NCBI GenBank assembly: GCA_964516325.1
Contig: CAZFAP010000010.1
Coordinates: 1 to 48,401 of the forward strand
Reading direction: 5' to 3'
Length of the DNA: 48,401 nucleotides
DNA from: CAZFAP01 sp964516325
GTDB taxonomy: Bacteria > Auribacterota > JABMQX01
Of this stretch, positions 41,708-48,401 are shown one piece after another; position 1 is the stretch's first letter; each line of letters begins with the position of its first letter. Under the pieces are notes generated by a model. The model was given only the letters and a program-made list of their open reading frames with translations. It did not search any database and was not told the DNA's origin. The position numbers and the translations under genes are program-made.

Positions 41708-41816
41708 ACTCCCTATTTCATATCTCGACCGGGGCAGTTCTCAAGGAGGCGCCTATAGCGCACTTTCCGTTGTGGAGGAGGGCGACCGGTGCGCGTACGT
41801 CGGCATCCTACCCGCG

Positions 41817-44800
41817 TCATCTCCCAGGACCGTCGGCGGTTCGAGGCATTACGACGAGTGTTTGGTTGATTTCTGGCGCGGCTGCTGGAAAACGGTAAGT
41901 CTTTCCGTCGGAGGCAATCACCTCCACGTAATACTCGAGGTCTGTGCCGTGTGCTCCGTCGGGCGGGAACGCGCCCGAATACACTCCTCGTGCCACATGA
42001 ATCAGCGGCGCCCTGGCAAACTCACCTGAACCCATGGGTCGCCAATAGACTGCTGCCTCGTTGGGCGGCTTGTTAGCTAAGAAGATGACTTTGAGTTTGA
42101 GGACCTCGCTCTCCGCGAGGCTCGTGCGCACCGTCGGGACGATGAGGCGCGGCGGGCCGCCATAGTCTTTTGAAGGAAGCGCTTCGGCGGGCAAATCCTC
42201 GCCGAGAATCTGGGCAAGCTCTTGCGCTGGTTTCATCAGAAGCGTCGGCAATATGTGCTGGTCCCAGTTCGCCACCGTCCCCATTTCGCCCGCGTTGCTC
42301 ACGGTTTGCAGCAGGTGTGCATACACCTCGCCAACTATCCGCACCAATTCCTTTCGCAGAGGCAGCGCGGTATCTCTCGCCAGTTGGGCTCTGACCTTCG
42401 GCTCCTTCTCCGCCCTCACCTTTTCCATGGCCTCGTTGTATCGCGCCCGGTCGCAGCGTGCGTGAGCCATCGCCCGCATGTAAAGGAAGTTGTTCAGCCA
42501 GTAGTCGAATCGCTCCGCGTTGCCCGCTCCTTTGACCCGAGGTCGCAGCGCGGCAAGCTCCTCGACAAAAGGGTACTCGCTGCTGACCTGTTCCCATGGG
42601 CGCGGGTCTGGAGTAAGTCCTCCGGGACCGTTCACCCAGTCGGATGGGCGCGGTAACTTGCCGTCGAGATTTCCAAAAAGTGCGGCTGCTTCCCGCGCTG
42701 CCTCGGCGCCAAACTCGTGAAGCGCCCAATCTCGATAGAAGTCGGTCGTCGGAAGGTCTCTCGGTGGCGGCGGAGGGTCCGCCTCGTAATCCTTGTACGC
42801 GGGTCCGCCGCAGTTGACTTTTTTCGTGAAGCCATCGCCGCGAATTGAGATTGCGGCAACGCATGGGAGTTCAACCCGGTAAACGAAGTCAATGTCGAGA
42901 CGCCCATCGCCGACCTCGACGTTTTCAAACGTGTAGTCAAGCGCTCGGTTCTGTCCGACCCTGTCGAAAATGTCCAGGTTCTCGATGACGTTTTTCCCTT
43001 CGAGTTTCACGTCGAAGACGCGTTTGCCTTTCTCGGCGTAATGCGGCTCACAGAATTGGAGCGTGACGGAGTATTTGCCGTTCGGCGACTTGAACCGGTA
43101 AGCCGAAACGTCGTATCGCACGGTCTGATAGAGTGGGTCGTCGTCGGTGTCTGCAATCGGATTGTTCGGAAAAGCTGCCGCCTGTCCGCCGACGGGGCCT
43201 GAAAGGTCAGGCTCGCCCTTGCTCCATTCTTTCTGGTCCCAGGCTGCCCATGCGAGCGCCAGGACGTTCGGACCCAGGATGCGGGTTCGCCAGTGGATGC
43301 CCAGCAGCCCGGTGCATCCATAGCGCAAGGCATCCGCGGCGTCTCGCCGCATGCGGCCCGCCCACAACTGGGGGGAGGTCAGAGCCGGATCGTCCTCCAG
43401 CCACGGAATCGCCCACTTGGCTCTCCCCTTCACCTGTTCAAAAGCCGCATCCACGGGCTCCTTGCCGACCTGGCGGTTGATGCAGCTCACCGGGATATCC
43501 TTGGGCAAAATCCTGTCAAACATGGCTCGGTCGCCCTGGGGACCAAGCACCCAACCGCACGTCGCGAGTTGAAACGGCGGCTTCACCTTCCTCGCCGCCT
43601 CGTAGGCGATCCGCAGGTCTGCGATCGTCTTTTCGACCTGTGCGTCCGAGACGCCCTGCCACGTCCAGCCTTCCGGCGTCCAGAACCAATAGTAGTCGAG
43701 GGGACACACCTTCGCGGCGCGGATGAAGATTCCCTCGTACAGTTCGCGGATTACGTTTGGATCGGACGCGTCCTTGCCCATTGCCTTAAGACGGTCCTGC
43801 ACCCGCTTCGGAACGGTCAAGGGTGTTTCAGTTCCCACGCACGTTTTGACTCCGAGCACACGGGCGTGGCGGAACGCCTCACGGAGCGTCTCCCCGGCGC
43901 GGCGGAAGACCTCGTTACAATCTTCGGGCTTCTCCGGCTGCGGACACATGCCGAGCATCACGTCCGAGCCGTAGGCGTCGTGCTCGAAAAGCTGCGCTCC
44001 ACCGAAGACAAAATCGCTCGTCCTGGTTGTTTCGTAGCCCCAGTTTCCGCGCAGGGTGTTCTGGTAGCTGGCGGGATAGCTGAACCTGACGCGAGCGTCT
44101 TCTCCGACGTCGCTCGGCAGCCCGATCCAGACCGTCGGCTCCGCGTTCGGACCTCCCTCGGGATAAGTATGCAGAGCGATGAAGTTCATGCGCAACTTGG
44201 GCAACTGCGAGATGATCGCCTCATAATCGTCGAGTTTCCACCAGTCGGGTCCCTCGGGGAAATCGTGGAAGGGCTGAATTCCCCGAAGGCCGAAAAGCGG
44301 CTTGCCTTGCTCGTCCATGTCGGGCAGTTCGAGCGCAATTCGGCTGTCGGGAATCACGTCGCCATGCAGGTAGAAGCGCACGCCGAGCTTTTCGGCGAAT
44401 CGGTACGCGGCGTACAGCGTCCCCACATCGTCCCCGCCGACGAGGAGCATAACCTTGTCTCCGCCTCTTCGGATGGTCTTGAGCAAATAGCTCTGCTCGC
44501 CAAGCCCGGCGAGCGAGGATGCGAGGCCAGAGTCCGCCAGAAGATTCCTCACGATCAGCCGGTCGCTTCTTGACACGACGATTGCCTCCCCGCCCTCGGG
44601 GAGGACTTTGCCGACCGTACCAATCGGCAGCAACTTTCCCGTTCGGAGATAGACATAACGGCGGACTTCCCGGGCCGCCAACGCCTCCAGCACGGAGGCG
44701 TTTTCCGCAGAGATAATGACCGTGCTCGAACGTTCTGCTGCTCGAGTTTCTGCAATGGTTCCCGACGAGAACAGCAGCAGAATTGGGACGAAAGCGACCA

Positions 44801-44819
44801 ATAAGGATTTTCGCCTCAT
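41817..44819 (-). CDS. Large exported glycosidase-like protein with malectin domain
   Basis: The 1000-residue protein starts with a Sec signal (residues 1-28). Residues about 32-150 resemble the GH20/GH67-type N-terminal domain (VIISAENASVLEALAAREVR, YAAYRFAEKLGVRFYLHGD). A TIM-barrel-like region follows (MNFIALHTYP, DYYWFWTPEGWTWQG, GCTGLLGIHWRTR) with several conserved acidic and aromatic residues. A malectin-like carbohydrate-binding domain is at about 565-660 (YSVTLQFCEPHYAEKGKRVF). The end is helical with a final beta domain. An alpha-glucuronidase-like activity is possible but unproven; I cannot place the catalytic pair. It lies 187 bases downstream of the DUF1080 gene on the same strand. 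Confidence 0.78.
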   Translation of the reverse strand: MRRKSLLVAFVPILLLFSSGTIAETRAAERSSTVIISAENASVLEALAAREVRRYVYLRTGKLLPIGTVGKVLPEGGEAIVVSRSDRLIVRNLLADSGLASSLAGLGEQSYLLKTIRRGGDKVMLLVGGDDVGTLYAAYRFAEKLGVRFYLHGDVIPDSRIALELPDMDEQGKPLFGLRGIQPFHDFPEGPDWWKLDDYEAIISQLPKLRMNFIALHTYPEGGPNAEPTVWIGLPSDVGEDARVRFSYPASYQNTLRGNWGYETTRTSDFVFGGAQLFEHDAYGSDVMLGMCPQPEKPEDCNEVFRRAGETLREAFRHARVLGVKTCVGTETPLTVPKRVQDRLKAMGKDASDPNVIRELYEGIFIRAAKVCPLDYYWFWTPEGWTWQGVSDAQVEKTIADLRIAYEAARKVKPPFQLATCGWVLGPQGDRAMFDRILPKDIPVSCINRQVGKEPVDAAFEQVKGRAKWAIPWLEDDPALTSPQLWAGRMRRDAADALRYGCTGLLGIHWRTRILGPNVLALAWAAWDQKEWSKGEPDLSGPVGGQAAAFPNNPIADTDDDPLYQTVRYDVSAYRFKSPNGKYSVTLQFCEPHYAEKGKRVFDVKLEGKNVIENLDIFDRVGQNRALDYTFENVEVGDGRLDIDFVYRVELPCVAAISIRGDGFTKKVNCGGPAYKDYEADPPPPPRDLPTTDFYRDWALHEFGAEAAREAAALFGNLDGKLPRPSDWVNGPGGLTPDPRPWEQVSSEYPFVEELAALRPRVKGAGNAERFDYWLNNFLYMRAMAHARCDRARYNEAMEKVRAEKEPKVRAQLARDTALPLRKELVRIVGEVYAHLLQTVSNAGEMGTVANWDQHILPTLLMKPAQELAQILGEDLPAEALPSKDYGGPPRLIVPTVRTSLAESEVLKLKVIFLANKPPNEAAVYWRPMGSGEFARAPLIHVARGVYSGAFPPDGAHGTDLEYYVEVIASDGKTYRFPAAAPEINQTLVVMPRTADGPGR

Positions 44820-45006
44820 GGGATGACCTCTCCTATGTCGGACATGTGGCTTGAGATGTGCACCGGCGTGACCCTCCTGGCGTCAACTGCGCGGACACTT
44901 CTCTTGCTTAGGTGCGCGATGTGCTTCCGACCTCCGATCCGATTCAAGCACGTCGCGCGAAAGTGAGAAGGGTGTGGACTCGTCGCGTCGCGCGTCCTCT
45001 CGCCGG

Positions 45007-46263
45007 TCACTTCGCAATTGGAATCAAGACGATATTGCGATACTCCATCTGGGCGCCTTCGGACTGGAGGCAGATTTTGCCGGGCGTTTCCCAGCAGTCC
45101 GTCGCGGTGTTCTGAACCAATTCGTTGACCCTCAGCTCGAGGTATCCACCGTCAAGCGTTATCTCGTACTGGTTCCAGCCGCCGACGGGTTTCTCATTGG
45201 CCATGTACATCTTGCCAGTGTGCCGGCCGCTCGTTCGTCTTGGGTCGGTCTTCATGGGGAATTCGTCTATGTTCCATATATCGCCAACGGCTCCGTATTG
45301 TCCCTGCGCCTCAATGGATCGAGGCCAGACTTTGTCCGGACCAACCATCCGAAGAAGCACGCCGCCGTTGCCGGCGCCGAGGTGGCGGAACTGAAGCCGC
45401 AGCACGTAATTCGTGAAATCCTCCGTCGTGCGAACGTAGCCGACGGGCTGGCCTCTGTTCACCATCACCCCGTCCTTAACGCTCCACGTGTTCTTGAGGG
45501 CGTCGCTGGAGAGGGTCCAGCCATCCAGGTCCTTCCCGTTGAAAAGAAGCTTCGCCTCGCCGAAGTGATCGGGCAGATGGGTGACGCGGATGTCCTTGAA
45601 CTCGACGGTCATGGGCGGGCCGGCGTGGATTTGAAGCGCGAGGATGCCTTCGAGGGCGCGGCCCTTCGGGTCGTCATCAATCAGCTCGATGGTCTGGAAG
45701 CCGTTGAGGATATGAACGATGTGGTTGCCGCGGGCGATGATGGTGTACTCGTTCCACTCCTTTTCCTTGTAGTAGCGAGCTTTGATGAGCGCGGCTTGGT
45801 CAGCGATTTTCCCCACGACGTTCTTGTTGCCCTTTTCGTCAATCACCATGATGTCGCCCACGTTGATGAGCCATCCGCGCGCTCGCTCGTCGTAGAGGAA
45901 ACCCACTTTCCCGGGGGCGTTCTCGACCTCCGCTTGATACCCCGCCACCACCCAGTTCCCCAAATCCTTGCTGCGGTACTGGATGCCGGAGTTGCCGTTC
46001 TGGATGCGAAACTTGATTTTCAGGATGAAGTTCTTCAGTTTTCCACCCCGCCAGATGCAGAAAGTATTCCCGCGCGCCGGGTTTTCTTCCGTCGTCCGCC
46101 CGCGAATGGCGCCGTGCACAACCGACCAGAGACGCGAATCGCCATCCCAGCCAGTGAGGTCCTTGCCATTGAAAATCGTCTGCTCGGTGTATGACTCGCC
46201 GTGCACGAAATGGCACCATATCCCAAGCAGAACAACTGCAACGAAGCTGACGATTGTCTTCAT
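45007..46263 (-). CDS. Exported protein with two DUF1080 (3-keto-glycoside hydrolase) domains
   Basis: The 418-residue protein has a Sec signal (residues 1-22) and two tandem jelly-roll DUF1080 domains: the first begins QTIFNGKDLTGWDG near residue 28, the second KLLFNGKDLDGWTL near 237. Both contain the family phrases around NFILKIKFRIQNGNSGIQYR and NYVLRLQFRHLGAGNGGVLLR. Some DUF1080 proteins hydrolyse 3-keto-disaccharides or bind glycans; they are abundant in Planctomycetes, Verrucomicrobia and relatives. The duplicate arrangement is common in those groups. With the sulfatase, RraA-like and large glycosidase genes it suggests a sugar-degradation neighbourhood. Confidence 0.9.
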   Translation of the reverse strand: MKTIVSFVAVVLLGIWCHFVHGESYTEQTIFNGKDLTGWDGDSRLWSVVHGAIRGRTTEENPARGNTFCIWRGGKLKNFILKIKFRIQNGNSGIQYRSKDLGNWVVAGYQAEVENAPGKVGFLYDERARGWLINVGDIMVIDEKGNKNVVGKIADQAALIKARYYKEKEWNEYTIIARGNHIVHILNGFQTIELIDDDPKGRALEGILALQIHAGPPMTVEFKDIRVTHLPDHFGEAKLLFNGKDLDGWTLSSDALKNTWSVKDGVMVNRGQPVGYVRTTEDFTNYVLRLQFRHLGAGNGGVLLRMVGPDKVWPRSIEAQGQYGAVGDIWNIDEFPMKTDPRRTSGRHTGKMYMANEKPVGGWNQYEITLDGGYLELRVNELVQNTATDCWETPGKICLQSEGAQMEYRNIVLIPIAK

Positions 46264-46979
46264 TGACCCTCTCCTTTTCCTTCCATGATTTCGCTTTCCT
46301 CCATTCGCCTTTCCCGCAGACTCATTCTGCCACCTATTCCCCCTGCTCTCAAGAGATTAGTCGGGCAGCGTGCGAGCGCTCACTTTCCGGAGGGACTCAC
46401 CGCAGAGAGCGCAGAGGGCGTAGGGAACCTATGCGTGCGGCACCCCGCCCCCGGCGGGACAGCTCAGGGCGCTGTCCCAGAATTACGCCAGCCCTGAGAG
46501 GCCGAAATACCCCGTCCGCCCTGCCTGCGAATCCGGGGCGCCCGTTCCGCCACGGAAATACACCCACACCCGTAACCGCTCAGTTACGGGGGGACAACCC
46601 CGCAAGAGTCCGACCCGCCGGGTTGAGTGAGCGATCGCCTGTTTGTCATCTGCGCCCATCTGCGTTCATCTGCGGTTCCATCCTTCCCACCGACGCTCCC
46701 CCAGCGCGTGGCGGTCCCCCGCCTATAACTCAGGCCTTGCCCGCCCCCAGGATTTCGTTCCCCGTCTGGTGCGAGGATTCGCAGCGGCAAAGTTCCTGAC
46801 GGGTAATTTTATCATTGAGGATGGCGGTGTCGGTCGTCTATAAAGAAGCAGGTTCCTGACATAGGAGCGTGGGTCGCCTGGTTAGAGAAGCCCTGAATAA
46901 GTGAATGCGAAGGGCTATCGCGGCCCATCGAGCGATGCCCGTCGGCCCTGCTGTGGTCCAGTCATGGGAGACAACGAAG
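46264..46979. repeat. Repeat-containing spacer
   Basis: No gene is supported. The region contains a CGCAGAG unit (46389-46416, near-identical to 6341-6368), a GC palindrome near 46441-46456, and a CATCTGCG unit (46647-46685). The small lipoprotein gene begins right after it. The longer frame upstream of that gene (from 46905) lacks a ribosome binding site. Confidence 0.6.
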
Positions 46980-47327
46980 ATGCCACGATGGATTGTTCTC
47001 GTGATTCTGATTCTGCTGTGCGGCTGCGGGGACGATGACTTTGTTCCCTACACTCCGCCCGGAAAACCCGAAGCGAAGATCGTCATTCACGCACGCGGCG
47101 CCGAATGGGATGCCTTCCTGGACGGGCAGCATCTGGGACGCATCAGTTGGACACAATCTTACGACGTCTCGGCGGGTTCTCATACTCTAACAGTCCAAAG
47201 GTCTCAGGGAATAGCTACGAGGGCTGATCGGGCGGACTTGTCTTTTGTAATAGGACGCGGGGAGACAGTTGAATTTGAGGCGTTTGTGGACGGAGGGGGC
47301 CTCTCCCGCCTGATTCGCCTCGAATAG
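46980..47327 (+). CDS. Small putative lipoprotein
   Basis: The 115-residue protein begins with a short hydrophobic signal (IVLVILILLCG) and a lipobox-like cysteine at residue 16 (LLCGCGDDD), so it is probably lipid-anchored; the Asp residues just after the cysteine would favour inner-membrane retention by the E. coli rule. The remainder is beta-rich and resembles a PEGA-like domain (WDAFLDGQHLGRISWTQSYD, then VSAGSHTLTVQRS). It stands alone. The start is ATG at 46980; the ribosome binding site is weak. Confidence 0.65.
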   Translation: MPRWIVLVILILLCGCGDDDFVPYTPPGKPEAKIVIHARGAEWDAFLDGQHLGRISWTQSYDVSAGSHTLTVQRSQGIATRADRADLSFVIGRGETVEFEAFVDGGGLSRLIRLE

Positions 47328-48035
47328 CAGCCCCTACGACCCAGACTTTTGACTGGCGATTGGAGTGAGCCCCGGATGGCATGGGGGCGGGGCTGCCCTG
47401 AAGACTGTCACAACTGTTACAGTAGAGGGTCTTGCCCGCGTGCAAATTTGTACAAGCCTGCAATTGGCGGAGGATCGTCCGTGATGGAAGGGGTAATCAC
47501 CCTTGGGTGAGATTCAATCCTCCGCCTCGCCCATTGCAGGCGACGTAGCATAGTATGGAAGCTTTGTGGGGTCATAGCAGGCTTGTGCTGAAAGGGGGTG
47601 TTCAGGAGGGGACACAAAACCTACCATGCCCCATCCAAAATCTCCTCACTCCATATAACACAAACGCCTTGCTGGCCGATTCAGTTCCCAGCCCAAGGGG
47701 AACGGGGAAGGAATACGAAAAGAGTTGGCACGTCAGCCCCTGCTGGAGGGTGTCTGCAAGGAATTGGCGCAAAAATTGCGATTGCGTTACGTAAGCCTCC
47801 GCCTTTACCGGGCCTTCCCCGGACGGCGGACAACTCAGTCCTGCAATAAAGGAGGCAAACAGTAGGGGAACGAAGACAACGCCGGGGGGCGATTTCGCGG
47901 TAGCAATCAACGAGGTGCTCTTCTCTCTAAAAGCGTTTTTCCCCTTTCTCAGGGCTATCCCCTTTCGCCAACAAGGTTCAGCCTTCGTTTTCTCCGTCAG
48001 GATACCGTGCAAACCTGTCTTTCGGAGGCACAGCC
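47328..48035. other. Gene-poor spacer with a structured element
   Basis: In these 708 bases only the inverted-repeat structure at 47456-47541 stands out. A minus-strand frame (47602-48012) has a hydrophobic stretch but no credible start, and I do not call it. The end holds GGAGG for the PilZ gene. Confidence 0.5.
47456..47541. other. Strong nested inverted repeat, possible structured RNA or site
   Basis: GCCTGCAAT (47456-47464) pairs perfectly with ATTGCAGGC (47533-47541). Within it GGCGGAGGAT (47466-47475) pairs perfectly with ATCCTCCGCC (47517-47526), leaving a six-base bulge TCGCCC on the 3' side. The 41-base apical part can form a further short hairpin (AATCACCC with GGGTGAGATT, imperfect). 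Nineteen perfect base pairs in an intergenic region are unlikely by chance. It could be a structured RNA, a terminator-like fold without U-tract, or a recombination site. Confidence 0.5.
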
Positions 48036-48401
48036 ATGTCTGACCAGAACGACACGTCTTTCCTGGAGAGGAGGCAATTTGTCAGACTGCAAAAGCAGTT
48101 TGTCGTACGGGTAACCGAAGCCGTGTCCTCTCCATGCCACGACGCTCGCGCGCATTCGATGGAAATGGCGGTAACCAACATCTCGCTTGGGGGGATCGCG
48201 CTCGAAACCGAAACGCCGTACCCGGCGGGGGCTGCGCTCTCGCTTGACATTCTTCTGCCGGAGCCTGAGACGCGCGAACCCGCAGCGGAAGGAGTCGCCC
48301 CTTCGGAGGATGCGAGGCTCCTGCATGTCCAGTGCAATGTCGTTTGGTGCAGCCCCACGGCGAACAGAAAGTTTGCCACCGGTCTTCGCTTTATCAACCT
48401 C
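48036..48401 (+). CDS. PilZ-domain protein, cut by the window edge
   Basis: The visible 122 residues show a PilZ c-di-GMP-binding domain: ERRQFVRL with the RxxxR motif (R13, R17) and TNISLGGIALET with the (D/N)xSxxG motif. An acidic insert (LPEPETREPAAEG) precedes the last visible strands (CNVVWCSPTANRKFATGLRF). The ATG at 48036 has GGAGG 8 bases upstream. Nothing is fused N-terminally, so it is probably a single-domain c-di-GMP receptor or the N-terminus of a larger one; partners lie outside the window. Confidence 0.87.
   Translation, partial: MSDQNDTSFLERRQFVRLQKQFVVRVTEAVSSPCHDARAHSMEMAVTNISLGGIALETETPYPAGAALSLDILLPEPETREPAAEGVAPSEDARLLHVQCNVVWCSPTANRKFATGLRFINL

Noticed and set aside
47602..48012. 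Minus-strand 136-codon frame with a hydrophobic, lipoprotein-like stretch
   Set aside because: It lacks a good start and ribosome binding site, and its C-terminal half looks random.

Overview
The window is bacterial DNA of high G+C content. It carries housekeeping operons (dnaG-rpoD, hrcA-grpE-dnaK-dnaJ-rsmE, class II ribonucleotide reductase) alongside an anaerobic heterodisulfide-reductase cluster and many exported carbohydrate-active proteins with Tat or Sec signals (sulfatase, DUF1080, TIM-barrel isomerase-like and mannonate dehydratase-like proteins, malectin-containing glycosidase). HdrABC-MvhD plus B12-dependent NrdJ suggests an anaerobe. The exported sugar enzymes and dispersed intergenic palindromes suggest an uncultivated lineage near the PVC, Hydrogenedentota or Sumerlaeota type. 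That placement is inference only; no rRNA is present.

Layout. 1-6.3 kb (minus): hdrC, hdrB, an exported protein, hdrA, mvhD, an FrhB-like iron-sulfur protein and the start of a further gene, read from a good sigma-70-type promoter near 6.3 kb. 6.7-10.7 kb: an exported clan GH-A glycosidase diverging from nrdJ, whose promoter carries a tandem NrdR-box-like operator. 10.8-13.0 kb: a decayed BrnT/BrnA-like toxin-antitoxin pair, a retropepsin-like protease and a frameshifted endonuclease/exonuclease/phosphatase gene. 13.1-15.7 kb (minus): a GHMP kinase and pepA. 16.5-20.0 kb: dnaG and rpoD. 20.1-30.1 kb (minus): hrcA, grpE, dnaK, a two-gene inserted cassette (membrane coiled-coil zinc-ribbon protein plus Mrr-like nuclease), dnaJ, rsmE and an O-antigen ligase with TPRs, all tightly spaced. 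30.2-31.9 kb: dispersed palindromic repeats around a DUF2007 gene and tRNA-Ser(GGA). 31.9-35.4 kb: exported isomerase-like proteins, a DUF2283 gene with a broken partner, an amber-interrupted mannonate dehydratase-like gene and a truncated radical SAM gene. 35.4-38.5 kb (minus): nucleotidyltransferase, Mrp, NifX-like, thioesterase and MBL-fold genes in an overlapping operon. 38.7-39.0 kb: a MITE-like element. 39.1-46.3 kb: exported RraA-like protein, sulfatase, a large glycosidase and a double-DUF1080 protein. 46.3-48.4 kb: repeats, a small lipoprotein, a strongly structured intergenic element and a partial PilZ gene.

How it fits together. The Hdr cluster is probably a flavin-based electron-bifurcating complex whose hydrogenase or formate dehydrogenase partner is not in view. 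The heat-shock operon carries what looks like a horizontally acquired nuclease cassette that is translationally coupled to dnaJ. The accessory genes show several point lesions (two frameshifts, two in-frame stops, one lost ATG, one truncation), whereas the core genes read intact. The most unusual signals are the nuclease cassette inside the chaperone operon and a dispersed two-hairpin element whose first stem changes sequence completely between copies while keeping its pairing.
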